Assembly: GCA_905209865.1 (NCBI GenBank)
Contig: CAJLUP010000011.1
Span: 1 to 29,098, forward strand
DNA length: 29,098 bases
Origin: an uncultured Lachnospiraceae bacterium
GTDB taxonomy: Bacteria; Bacillota; Clostridia; Lachnospirales; Lachnospiraceae
Direction of reading: 5' to 3'
The notes beneath the pieces are model-generated. The model was not told the DNA's origin. It saw nothing but the letters and a program-made list of their open reading frames with translations, and ran no database searches. The position numbers and the translations under genes are program-made. This document shows positions 5,711-14,167 of this stretch, piece by piece; position 1 is the first letter of the stretch; each line of letters opens with the position of its first letter.

Positions 5711-7806
5711 TGAGGAAAAATGCTTTGCCTCTTAAAGAGATTTCAATAAAGGAATTATATATAGGCGATGAGAAAGCTGTTTATGAGATCCCTATTTATC
5801 AAAGAAACTATGCATGGGAAAAGGATGAGATTTCGACACTGATACAGGATGTGTATGATGCTTATAAGAAGAATCAGCGGAAAGTATATTATATCGGAAC
5901 ATTGGTTTCATATCACAAAGGGGATTGTGTGTATGAAATAATAGATGGGCAGCAGCGGCTTACTACGATCAGGCTGATATGGGCTGCTTTGGAGATCGAA
6001 TCCAACAATCAGCTTACTTATAGAGCACGCAAAAAGTCTGACGCAACGTTAAAGGCAATTCCTGATTTTGATATTGATGAGGTAGATGTAGGAATTAAAA
6101 ATGGATATGAATATGCCAAATCCGCGATAGGAGATATTGTTCCTGTGGGTGAAAAAAACAGTTTTACTTCTTATTTCAAAAGTAATGTCCATATTATTCA
6201 TTATCAAGTGCCGAAAGATATAGATCTGAACCATTATTTTGAAATTATGAATTCCAGAGGAGAACAGCTTGAGAAGCATGAGATCGTGAAAGCGAATCTT
6301 ATGGAGAAATTGGACACGGACGAAGAAAGAAGACTATTTAATCAAATATGGGAATGTTGCAGTGAAATGAGCGTTTATGTTCAGCAGAGTTTTTATGGTT
6401 TAAAGACAGAGCTTGTTTTCGGACGGAATTTTAGTGAATTTATTCCGAAGAGTTTTGAAGAAATGATGAGATTCATTCCTGAAAAAACAGATGAGACCGA
6501 GGGGATGGAGTCCGTGTCTATTTTTGATATTATCCATCCTCAAGAGTTCGGAAGTAAATGGGTACATATTGTAGAAGAAAATGATAAGAAGGATTCGTTT
6601 CAACCGATCATTGATTTTCCCAATTTTCTTCTTATAGTTTTGAAGATTTCAAAGATGGAGGAACCTGATTTTCATCCAGCAGAGTTTCTTCTTGATGATA
6701 AGGAGTTGTTGTATGAATTTATTGTAAATGAAAAAATGGATGCAGCAAAGGTGCGTTCCTTTGCGTACAATCTCATGAAAGCGCGTTTTCTGCTGGATAA
6801 TTATATGATCCATCATTCAAAAGAAGAGGATACGATAAAAAGTAATCCATGGAAGCTGCAAATATGGCATAAGGATGAGGAAACGAAAAAAGGGCAGTTG
6901 AGGAATCTTAGTAAGGATGATTCGATACAGAATAGATTAGTACATCTTCTTTCGATGTTTGAAGTCTCTTTTACAGCTAAGCAGAGAAAAAATTATCTGT
7001 TTTATTGTCTGTTCTACCTCATGAGAGAGGAAGTATTAGATGTTGGCGGCTATGAAAAGTTTGTTGAGGATCTAGCGGATCGATATTTCGTAAAAGTTTA
7101 TTTGGACGGCAGCAAGCTTAATACAATTAATACTCCTGTTCCGGGCAGTTTTGATGAAACAATACTAAAAGACAGAGAGTTGGACAGCGCCAGGTTTAAA
7201 ATGGGAAGCAGAGAGAGATTTACTGCTATATATGGCGATGGGACGGTGGCATCTAAAGGAGTTCCGTTGTTTGTATTTAATTACTTAGATTATAAGATAT
7301 GGGAAATGTATGATGTTGATCTTCGGGGGAAGAACAGCAAAGAAGGCGGTGCGGAGCGAAAGAAATTTTTCTTTAAACTTGGTTGTTCTGATTTTGGATT
7401 GGATCTGTTTAAGCAATTTTATTTTTCGAGAACAAGAAGAAGTTTGGAACATTATTATCCGCAGTCGTTTGCGGCAAGGAGAGAGGAAACATTTGCAGGA
7501 GGAATAGATGGTCCGCTGGATCAGAATCAAATTAATTGTATAGGCAATTATGCTATGATAGGCAGTGAGGCAAACAGTTCAGGTTCTAATTGGACTCCGA
7601 AAACAAAGCTAGATCATTATTTGGATGGTTCGAGGAAGATTAGTCAAATCAGTGTGGCATCTCTGAAGTTTATGGTGATGATGCAGATGTGCAAAGATAG
7701 AGAGATGTGGGGATATGAGGAGATAAAAGAACATCAGGAAAAAATGTTGGATGTGATATGGGGCAAGGAATTGCATCGGAGTGGAGAATATGGATTTGAG
7801 ATATAA
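5710..7806 (+). CDS. DUF262-DUF1524 (GmrSD-like) nuclease component
   Basis: A 698-residue protein. I chose the ATG at 5710 because GGGAGGGG lies six bases upstream and it shares a base with the previous stop; an in-frame ATG at 5695 lacks a site. Residues 27-36 (IPIYQRNYAW) and 79-85 (DGQQRLT) are the DUF262 signatures, and F-E-I-M-N-S-R-G-E-Q-L supplies the third. Near the end, LEHYYPQ (His581) and INCIGNYAMIG (Asn613) followed by EANSS (Asn622) form the H-N-N pattern of the DUF1524 His-Me-finger nuclease. So this is a fused GmrS-GmrD-like enzyme, expected to cleave modified or foreign DNA in an NTP-dependent way. The pairing with a second DUF262 protein argues for a heteromeric complex. 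All motif residues look intact. Defence activity is inferred from family. Confidence 0.87.
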   Translation: MRKNALPLKEISIKELYIGDEKAVYEIPIYQRNYAWEKDEISTLIQDVYDAYKKNQRKVYYIGTLVSYHKGDCVYEIIDGQQRLTTIRLIWAALEIESNNQLTYRARKKSDATLKAIPDFDIDEVDVGIKNGYEYAKSAIGDIVPVGEKNSFTSYFKSNVHIIHYQVPKDIDLNHYFEIMNSRGEQLEKHEIVKANLMEKLDTDEERRLFNQIWECCSEMSVYVQQSFYGLKTELVFGRNFSEFIPKSFEEMMRFIPEKTDETEGMESVSIFDIIHPQEFGSKWVHIVEENDKKDSFQPIIDFPNFLLIVLKISKMEEPDFHPAEFLLDDKELLYEFIVNEKMDAAKVRSFAYNLMKARFLLDNYMIHHSKEEDTIKSNPWKLQIWHKDEETKKGQLRNLSKDDSIQNRLVHLLSMFEVSFTAKQRKNYLFYCLFYLMREEVLDVGGYEKFVEDLADRYFVKVYLDGSKLNTINTPVPGSFDETILKDRELDSARFKMGSRERFTAIYGDGTVASKGVPLFVFNYLDYKIWEMYDVDLRGKNSKEGGAERKKFFFKLGCSDFGLDLFKQFYFSRTRRSLEHYYPQSFAARREETFAGGIDGPLDQNQINCIGNYAMIGSEANSSGSNWTPKTKLDHYLDGSRKISQISVASLKFMVMMQMCKDREMWGYEEIKEHQEKMLDVIWGKELHRSGEYGFEI

Positions 7807-7817
7807 GGAGGCGGCAT

Positions 7818-8591
7818 ATGCGGGAAATGTCATCGAGAGAACTGGGGAATGAGACGTATACAAGCGCTGCTTCTATTACTCGGTTTTGTCAAAAACTGGG
7901 AGTGAAAGGATTTCCGGAATTTAAGCTGAAGCTGATCGGTGAATTGAAAAACGGAGTAATCGATGAGGAAGAGGAGACGATATCTGTAGCTGAGCATGAG
8001 AATGCGGTTACCATGCTGAGAAAAATAACGAAAATACAGCATCAGGCGATTGAGAATACAAAGAAAGAACTGTCTTATAGCCAATTAGTAAAAGCTGGAA
8101 GGATGATCGCGGAGGCAAAACAAATAGATTTTTATGCATATGATGTAAATGAATATTTGGCTCAGTACGGAAGAACGCTTTTTTTCTATGCCGGAAAACA
8201 AGCGAATATTTATAATACGGCGAATATACAGGCGCTCAGGGCGCTGATGCCGTCGGATGGGAATATGGCAATTCTGATCAGTCATACAGGAGAAAATAGA
8301 AAATTGATAGAAATCGCAAAACTTTTAAGGAAACAGGGAACGAAGATCATTGTAATGACTGCGGGGCGGGATCGTACGCTTGCATCATATGCGGATGAGT
8401 GTTTGTGTATGCCGATTTCCAAAAGAGTAGATGAATTTTGGAATTCTATGTTTTTCGAATCCGGGAAATATATACTTGATATTTTGTTTGGCATGGAGTT
8501 CAGCAGCAGGTATGAAGAAAATCAAAAGCTGAATGAACAATATGAAAAGAACGGAAGAGCATATTTGTGGGGACTGGAAAAAGATGTGTAA
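7818..8591 (+). CDS. MurR/RpiR-family regulator, N-terminally truncated
   Basis: 257 residues. The sequence begins at MREMSSRELGNETYTSAASI, which in full-length MurR/RpiR proteins is preceded by about 35 residues holding the first helices of the HTH_6 domain. The recognition segment (SAASITRFCQKLG, 16-28) and the sugar-phosphate-binding SIS domain (about 90-200, with ILISHTGENRKLIEIAKLLR) are intact. Homology starts at the first codon, just after the DUF262-DUF1524 stop, so the island boundary has removed the 5' end and any native promoter. An AGGAGG site happens to precede the ATG, so a protein may still be made from the upstream transcript. Loss of the N-terminal helices makes normal DNA binding doubtful. 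A strong terminator follows. The family usually controls sugar-phosphate or cell-wall sugar genes; the original target is not visible. Confidence 0.8.
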   Translation: MREMSSRELGNETYTSAASITRFCQKLGVKGFPEFKLKLIGELKNGVIDEEEETISVAEHENAVTMLRKITKIQHQAIENTKKELSYSQLVKAGRMIAEAKQIDFYAYDVNEYLAQYGRTLFFYAGKQANIYNTANIQALRALMPSDGNMAILISHTGENRKLIEIAKLLRKQGTKIIVMTAGRDRTLASYADECLCMPISKRVDEFWNSMFFESGKYILDILFGMEFSSRYEENQKLNEQYEKNGRAYLWGLEKDV

Positions 8592-8597
8592 ACAAAA

Positions 8598-8648
8598 AAC
8601 GTTTTCGGATTGTGCATACTGCACAAAAACGAAGGCGTTTTTTTTACG
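8598..8648 (+). terminator. Strong rho-independent terminator
   Basis: AACGTTTTCG pairs with CGAAGGCGTT, with an inner TGTGCA-TAC-TGCACA stem, then T8. It lies a few bases after the RpiR stop and ends the transcript of the island and regulator. Confidence 0.85.
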
Positions 8649-8861
8649 TGTGAAAGTGGGTTATATGAGGAATATGCCCGCTGTTTTTTTGCAATGGCGA
8701 GAAGCCGAAGCACGGACTTGTCTGAGCTCTTGGCGACCGCGGAAAATTTTGTTTCTATGTAATTAAAGTTTGATGGAGAAGACGCAAATTCCACGTTTCT
8801 TTTAGTATGGAAACAAGCAGGACAATCGTCAGAAAAAAGATTGAAATTATGAAGAATATAA

Positions 8862-8901
8862 TTGACAATTATACTCCTAAATGTTAGCCTATCTGTATAA
8901 T
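8862..8901 (+). promoter_or_regulatory. Promoter-like elements upstream of the transglutaminase gene
   Basis: A perfect TTGACA (8862-8867) and a perfect TATAAT (8896-8901) lie 28 bases apart, too far to work together. TTGACA may pair with TAGCCT at 17 bases (8885-8890), or TATAAT may use a weak -35. The 12-mer AAATGTTAGCCT (8879-8890) recurs at 11029-11040. Apart from this and the terminator, I see nothing in 8649-8960. Confidence 0.35.
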
Positions 8902-8960
8902 ATTAGTCCATAAAATGGAACTGAAAAAGTGAAAAAAAAGTAAAAAGGGGAAAAAGAAAA

Positions 8961-11012
8961 ATGAAAAATGAGTATGGATTATGGAAAAGAGATTGGAAAA
9001 GGCGAGCTGGAGCGCTGGTACTTTGCGGTGGGATGTTGATTACAGGAACGTCCCTCGTCGGTGCACAGGAAAACCCGCAGTCCACGGCAATTCAAGCAGA
9101 GATACATCTTGCAGAAGCGGATTTGCAAGGCGTACAGCTTCCTGTAGAGGATTATTTGAAGCAGTGCTGGGAGAAGAAACAAGAGGTTATTGACTTGAGC
9201 GCATATGAGTTGGATTCAGAAGCATTGAATAAGGTTATCTTTGGGATACATTATGAAAATCCTGAGTACTATTGGGTGCTTCGTAACTACGCATTCGACG
9301 AGAACAAGCAGACTGGAATTATAGAAACGTATTATCAATATTATGAGGGGCAGACGGGAAAACCTCTTGACCGAAGCGAGGAATTGGAACGGGAGTGGGA
9401 GGCTGTAAAAGAAAAAACGAAATATTGTCAAACGGATATGGAAAAAGCGTTGGTAGTACATGAGCATTTGTGTGATACCATCGTTTATTGTCCCAAATTA
9501 CAGGCGGCATCTCATGACATTGAAGGAGCAATTTTTGAGAAGAGAGCTGTGTGTGAGGGATATGCTCTGGCATATAAATATTACATGAATCGTTTGGGGA
9601 TTCCGTGTAAGATTGTAAGCGGAACATCACGCAATGAGCCTCATGCGTGGAATCAGATTCAGCTTAACGGAAAGTGGTATATGGTGGATCCGACATGGGA
9701 TGATGTGGCGAACAGTCATGATGTAAAACATCAGTATTTTTTGTGCAGTGAGAATGATTTCTCGGATCATAAATGGGATAAGGAAAGCGAGAGTTTTGAA
9801 GTTTGTAACGATGAGACATATGACAACTTGGAATGGAAAAGCGATTTGCGGGGAATGTGTGCTTATCAGGGCGGATTGTATCGCTCAAAATCGATGATTA
9901 TCGATGGAAAAGAAGTGAGCGGTATATGGCGGATCGATGCGAAAGATATGGAGAAAGAGGCGGAATTAGTCCTTCCGATTACGGATCAGTGGCAGTTGAA
10001 TTCCGTCAATGTAGTAAAAGGATACGCAGAACTTTCTCTTTATGACGGAATGCTTTATTATAATACGCCGCGGGCTGTGTGGAAATGGAATTTTGATCCG
10101 GCTTCAGAACCTGAGAAAGTATTCGAACTGGATGAGAGCATTTCAGGCGAGATATGGGATGTTGAGGTGGCAAACGGAAAAGTTTACTATGAGACAGGCG
10201 TTTATGCGAATGGAATAAGACAGTCACGGGAATATGTGTTTGATGCAAATTATCAGAAAGCGAAACATCCGATCGCGGTGACAAAACCGGTTATGACAGT
10301 TGTGATGGGCGGCAAAGATGTGTTCTTGCAGTCAGCGGCTCCCGGGAATGTGACATACACGTCGCAAGATCCTGAGATTTGCGATGTGAAGGTAGTGTGG
10401 AAAGATGAGTCTTGTCTGTTGATCCCTAAAAAAGCCGGAGAGACAATCATAACTGTACATGCGGATTCGACAGATCATTATGCGGAAGGATCGGTGGACG
10501 TAAAAGTGATCGTCAAAGAGGGAGAAGATACCGAGGAAAAGATCACTCTTCAGTATGAAGCGGGAAATGGAGGAAGCATAACGGCGGCTGATGCAGCATC
10601 TGGAGAAGCGCTTGCAAACGGCGCCCAGATCGCATTGAATACAGAAGTTCAGTTTACGGCGGTTCCAAATTCCGGTTATTCTGTGAAAAACTGGGTTGTA
10701 AACGGAGAAGTATATAAGGAAAACGATCAGGTTTATACAGGCACTGCGTTAAAACGTACGATCGCTTCTGCCTCCGACAGCGTGAAGGTTGAATTTGTAA
10801 AAGATGAGCCTGCGTTTATCAAAGGCGATGTAAACTTAAGCGGAAAAGTAGAGCTTGGCGATGTTCGGGAAACTTTAAGAAGTATCTGCAAAAAAACAGA
10901 GCTGACTGACGTACAGAAGCAGGCGGCGGATGTAAACGGAAGCGGAAGTGTTGATATAGAAGATTTGAGGAAGATCTTAAGATTTGTTTGCGGAAAGATC
11001 GATAAACTGTAA
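8961..11012 (+). CDS. Secreted transglutaminase-like protein with dockerin domain
   Basis: 683 residues. The ATG follows AAAAGGGG. A basic start and hydrophobic stretch (18-32) give a signal peptide with likely cleavage after VGA (33-35). Residues 150-250 form a transglutaminase-like core with the catalytic triad visible: Cys198 in KRAVCEGYA, His228 in EPHAWNQI, Asp243 in MVDPTWDD. Residues 300-430 repeat short beta strands with aromatic ends. Residues 440-518 resemble a bacterial Ig-like domain, and 528-613 an InlB-type B-repeat (YEAGNGGSITAA). Residues 620-683 are a type I dockerin with two calcium loops, DVNLSGKVELGD (623-634) and DVNGSGSVDIED (657-668). It probably acts outside the cell, as a protease or cross-linking enzyme, perhaps held by a cohesin. 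No cohesin is in the window. A collapsed paralogue lies at 13824. Confidence 0.88.
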   Translation: MKNEYGLWKRDWKRRAGALVLCGGMLITGTSLVGAQENPQSTAIQAEIHLAEADLQGVQLPVEDYLKQCWEKKQEVIDLSAYELDSEALNKVIFGIHYENPEYYWVLRNYAFDENKQTGIIETYYQYYEGQTGKPLDRSEELEREWEAVKEKTKYCQTDMEKALVVHEHLCDTIVYCPKLQAASHDIEGAIFEKRAVCEGYALAYKYYMNRLGIPCKIVSGTSRNEPHAWNQIQLNGKWYMVDPTWDDVANSHDVKHQYFLCSENDFSDHKWDKESESFEVCNDETYDNLEWKSDLRGMCAYQGGLYRSKSMIIDGKEVSGIWRIDAKDMEKEAELVLPITDQWQLNSVNVVKGYAELSLYDGMLYYNTPRAVWKWNFDPASEPEKVFELDESISGEIWDVEVANGKVYYETGVYANGIRQSREYVFDANYQKAKHPIAVTKPVMTVVMGGKDVFLQSAAPGNVTYTSQDPEICDVKVVWKDESCLLIPKKAGETIITVHADSTDHYAEGSVDVKVIVKEGEDTEEKITLQYEAGNGGSITAADAASGEALANGAQIALNTEVQFTAVPNSGYSVKNWVVNGEVYKENDQVYTGTALKRTIASASDSVKVEFVKDEPAFIKGDVNLSGKVELGDVRETLRSICKKTELTDVQKQAADVNGSGSVDIEDLRKILRFVCGKIDKL

Positions 11013-11053
11013 GCGGCGCGAGACTGTGAAATGTTAGCCTGGCAATATGATAT

Positions 11054-11101
11054 TTGCTGTAAAGTACCCGGCTTTTATAAATGAAAATGAGAAAAGCCGG
11101 G
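11054..11101 (+). promoter_or_regulatory. Promoter overlapped by perfect inverted repeat (candidate operator)
   Basis: TTGCTG (11054-11059), 16 bases, TATAAA (11076-11081). A perfect 10-bp inverted repeat has its left arm CCCGGCTTTT (11067-11076) between these boxes and its right arm AAAAGCCGGG (11092-11101) near the expected start. No T-run follows, so an operator is likelier than a terminator. Confidence 0.45.
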
Positions 11102-11161
11102 ACTGCAAGGAACGGAGATGCAGAAAGATCCACTCGATAAGAGAGAAAGCGAGGTATCCTT

Positions 11162-13753
11162 ATGAAGGTGCTTATTATCGGCGGTGTTGCGGCCGGAACG
11201 AAAACTGCTGCAAAGCTGAAAAGAGAAGACAGAGCGATTGACGTAACTGTGATTACAAAAGATAAAGATATCTCTTACGCAGGATGCGGACTTCCGTATT
11301 ATGTGGGAGGTCTGATTGAAGGAAGAGATGAATTGATTGTGAATACTCCGCAGAAATATTCTGCGCTGACCGGCGTAGAGGTGCGGACCGGAACAGAAGC
11401 GGTGGCTCTTGATGCGCAGAAGAAACAGGTGACGGTGCGGGATATGCAAACAGGCAGAGAGGAAGTCTGTTCCTATGATAAATTAGTGATTGCCGCAGGA
11501 GCGTCTCCGGCATTCCTTCCGATTGAAGGAAAAGATCTGGCAGGTGTATTTAAAATGAGAACGCCTGATGATGCGGAAGGAATCCGTACATATGCAGAGG
11601 AAAACAATGTGAAAAAGGCAGTTGTGATCGGAGCAGGATTTATCGGTCTTGAGGCTGCAGAAAATCTGCAGATAAAAGGAATACAAGTAACGGTAATTGA
11701 CTTTGCGGAACAGATCCTGCCGAATATTCTTGACCCTGAGATGGCGCTTTATGCAAAACGCCATTTGATCCGACAGGGAATCCGTGTGCTGACAGGAACG
11801 AAAGCGGAGCAGATATATGAGAAGGGTACAGACGGATGTGTGGCCGGAATTAAGACGTCCGCCGGAAATCTGCCTTGTGAAATGATCATTATGGCGGCGG
11901 GCATCCGTCCGAATACAGAATTTCTAAATGACTGCGGCATAGAGATGTTCAAAGGAACAATTCTTGTCGACGGGCAGATGAAAACGAATTTGGAAGATAT
12001 ATATGCGGCGGGCGACTGTGTGATGGTGAAGAATCGTCTGACGGGAAAACGCCAGTGGTCGCCTATGGGATCTTCGGCGAATTTGGAAGGCCGCACATTG
12101 GCGCAGGTACTTGCCGGAGCGCAGAAATCATATCCGGGTGTGCTCGGTACAGGCGTTGTAAAACTTCCCGGTTTGAATGTCGGAAGAACCGGACTTACGG
12201 AGACACAGGCGAAAGAAGCGGGATATGATGTCATTACGGCGCTTGTACCTACAGATGATAAGGCGCATTATTATCCAGATGCATCATTTTTTATTACGAA
12301 ACTGATTGCGGACAGAGGAACGAGAAAACTGCTTGGCGTTCAGGTCTTTGGACCGGGCGCGGTAGATAAGATGGTCGATATCGCGGTAATGGGATTGAAT
12401 ATGGGCGCGGTTTTGGATGACTTTGAAAATGCAGATTTCGCTTATGCGCCGCCATTTTCTACGGCAATCCATCCGTTTGTACAGGCTGTGTATGTGCTGA
12501 TGAACAAGCTGGACGGTAAGATCGTCAGCATGACTCCGGCAGAGTATGCTGCGGGAAAGGCAGAAGGATATACGGTTGTGGATGTAGCTCCCGAGCCAAC
12601 GATCAGAGGAGCGGTGTATGTGAATCTGGGCGCTGTCAACGGAGAAGTGGAAGGACTTGGAAAAGAAGAGAAGCTTCTGCTTGTCTGTGCAAAGGGAAAG
12701 AGAGCATATTTCCTGCAGAACCGACTGCGTCATTATGGATACACAAATACCGTGGTATTGGAAGGTGCGACATTTTTTAATGATGTAAAAGTGAAAAGCG
12801 TACAGGAATCTGTTTCGAAAGAAGATGAAACAAGAGTAAAAGAGCTTGGTTTTTTGAAAGATAAACGGACTCCTGATAAATTTAACGGGCGCGTGATCAC
12901 GAGAAACGGAAAGATTACGGCGGAAGAAGCCCGCACTATTGCCGAGGCTGCAGAAATATACGGAAGCGGCGAGGTGACGATGACGTCCCGTCTGACGATG
13001 GAGATTCAGGGAGTCCCGTATGACAATATAGAACCGCTGCGTGAATATCTGATGCAGGCAGGACTTGAGATGGGCGGAACGGGTTCGAAAGTTCGTCCGG
13101 TTGTATCGTGCAAGGGAACGACTTGTCAGTACGGTCTGATCGATACGTTTGCGCTATCTGAAGAAATTCATGAGAGATTTTTCCATGGATACAGTGATGT
13201 GAAGCTGCCGCACAAATTTAAGATTGCAGTGGGAGGCTGTCCGAATAACTGTGTGAAACCGGACTTGAATGATCTTGGTATCATCGGTCAGAAAGTTCCG
13301 TGGGCTGATCTTGAGAAATGCCGCGGCTGCCGGATCTGTCAGGTGGAAAAGAACTGTCCGATACAGGCGGCTAAAATGGTTGACGGAAAAATTGTGATCG
13401 ACGAAAACGTATGTAATCACTGCGGACGTTGTATCAGCAGATGTCCGTTTGGCGTGACGGAAGAGTCCGTTTCGGGGTATCGCGTATATATCGGCGGACG
13501 CTGGGGCAAGAAAGTGGCGCGGGGCAGATATCTTGAAAAGGTATTTACAGATAAAGAGGAAGTGCTTGATATTGTGGAAAAAGCGATTCTTCTTTTCAGA
13601 GAGCAGGGCATCACAGGAGAGCGTTTTGCGGATACAGTTGAAAGACTTGGATTTGAAAATGTTCAGGAACAGCTCTTGGGAGACGGACTGTTGGTGCGTA
13701 AAGATGAGAATATAAGAGCGCAGAAGCATTTGAAAGGCGGAGCGACCTGTTAA
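11162..13753 (+). CDS. CoA-disulfide-reductase-like / rhodanese / sulfite-reductase-like / ferredoxin fusion
   Basis: 863 residues from the ATG at 11162. Residues 1-450 are a pyridine-nucleotide-disulfide oxidoreductase: FAD motif IIGGVAAGTKTA, active-site Cys42 in YAGCGLPYY (CoADR/NADH-oxidase type), NAD motif VVIGAGFIGLEAAE (154-167), and a dimerisation domain. Residues 455-545 form a rhodanese-like domain with Cys509 in LLVCAKGKRA. Residues 570-710 resemble a sulfite/nitrite reductase half with a siroheme-Fe4S4-like set: Cys650 and Cys655 (C-x4-C, one shorter than the classic C-x5-C), Cys693 and Cys697 (GGCPNNC). Residues 720-762 carry two ferredoxin clusters, the first with a C-x5-C-P end and the second a standard CNHCGRCISRCP. 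It probably passes electrons from NAD(P)H to a sulfur substrate in the cytoplasm. Substrate is inferred. It appears monocistronic. Confidence 0.85.
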   Translation: MKVLIIGGVAAGTKTAAKLKREDRAIDVTVITKDKDISYAGCGLPYYVGGLIEGRDELIVNTPQKYSALTGVEVRTGTEAVALDAQKKQVTVRDMQTGREEVCSYDKLVIAAGASPAFLPIEGKDLAGVFKMRTPDDAEGIRTYAEENNVKKAVVIGAGFIGLEAAENLQIKGIQVTVIDFAEQILPNILDPEMALYAKRHLIRQGIRVLTGTKAEQIYEKGTDGCVAGIKTSAGNLPCEMIIMAAGIRPNTEFLNDCGIEMFKGTILVDGQMKTNLEDIYAAGDCVMVKNRLTGKRQWSPMGSSANLEGRTLAQVLAGAQKSYPGVLGTGVVKLPGLNVGRTGLTETQAKEAGYDVITALVPTDDKAHYYPDASFFITKLIADRGTRKLLGVQVFGPGAVDKMVDIAVMGLNMGAVLDDFENADFAYAPPFSTAIHPFVQAVYVLMNKLDGKIVSMTPAEYAAGKAEGYTVVDVAPEPTIRGAVYVNLGAVNGEVEGLGKEEKLLLVCAKGKRAYFLQNRLRHYGYTNTVVLEGATFFNDVKVKSVQESVSKEDETRVKELGFLKDKRTPDKFNGRVITRNGKITAEEARTIAEAAEIYGSGEVTMTSRLTMEIQGVPYDNIEPLREYLMQAGLEMGGTGSKVRPVVSCKGTTCQYGLIDTFALSEEIHERFFHGYSDVKLPHKFKIAVGGCPNNCVKPDLNDLGIIGQKVPWADLEKCRGCRICQVEKNCPIQAAKMVDGKIVIDENVCNHCGRCISRCPFGVTEESVSGYRVYIGGRWGKKVARGRYLEKVFTDKEEVLDIVEKAILLFREQGITGERFADTVERLGFENVQEQLLGDGLLVRKDENIRAQKHLKGGATC

Positions 13754-13823
13754 GAATTTTATAAAAGTCAGAGTGCAGTGTAGTAACTTGTAAGGCAGAT
13801 TGGAGGTGAAGGGGAAAAGAAAA

Positions 13824-13983
13824 ATGAACAAGAACTATGAAGCGTGGAAAAAGCGCTTGTAGTGCATGATCATATCGTGAGAACAAATCAGTACAGCGCG
13901 TCATTGGGGCTTTTGTAGCGCATGATATCGAAGACTTGAGAACAATTTTAAGATTTGTCTGCGGGGAAATAGAAGGTCTGTAA
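13824..13983 (+). pseudogene. Collapsed paralogue of the transglutaminase-dockerin gene
   Basis: Three pieces of the gene at 8961 are stitched together in 160 bases. The start reads MNKNYEAW behind GGGGAAAAGAAAA, matching MKNEYGLW and its leader. A middle piece in another frame reads VEKALVVHDHI, matching MEKALVVHEHL (residues 160-170). The end reads DIEDLRTILRFVCGEIEGL and a stop, matching the last dockerin helix DIEDLRKILRFVCGKIDKL. Two internal deletions and frame breaks leave no product. It shows a former tandem duplication flanking the flavoprotein gene. Confidence 0.8.
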
Positions 13984-14002
13984 AAGTAGTTAAAGGAAAA
14001 AA

Positions 14003-14047
14003 GAGGGTGTCGCAAAATCTTTAATTTGATGATTTGGCGACACCCTC
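14003..14047 (-). terminator. Perfect 11-bp hairpin with minus-strand T-run
   Basis: GAGGGTGTCGC (14003-14013) and GCGACACCCTC (14037-14047) pair perfectly, extended inside by AAATC/GATTT. On the minus strand the stem is followed by T6, on the plus strand by GCTCTATC. It would stop minus-strand transcripts passing the tRNA terminator and may also act weakly for the plus strand. Confidence 0.6.
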
Positions 14048-14117
14048 GCTCTATCTATAGAAAAAACAGGAAAAAATTCTCTTTTTTCTTACAAAAAGAT
14101 ATTCAAAATTATGCACA

Positions 14118-14165
14118 AAAAAATCACCGTCCCCGCGGCTTTCAAGTCCGCAAAAACAGTGATTA
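14118..14165 (-). terminator. Terminator of tRNA-Lys
   Basis: On the minus strand, three bases after the tRNA, AATCACTGT pairs with ACGGTGATT around an inner GCGG/CCGC stem, followed by T7. Confidence 0.7.
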
Positions 14166-14167
14166 GA

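Noticed and set aside
8862..8901. TTGACA and TATAAT as one consensus promoter
   Set aside because: The spacing is 28 bases, far from 17, so they cannot be paired as one sigma-A promoter.
7609..9630. Several minus-strand ORFs of 60-140 codons opposite the RpiR and transglutaminase genes
   Set aside because: All are antisense shadows of convincing plus-strand genes, with no ribosome sites or recognisable families.
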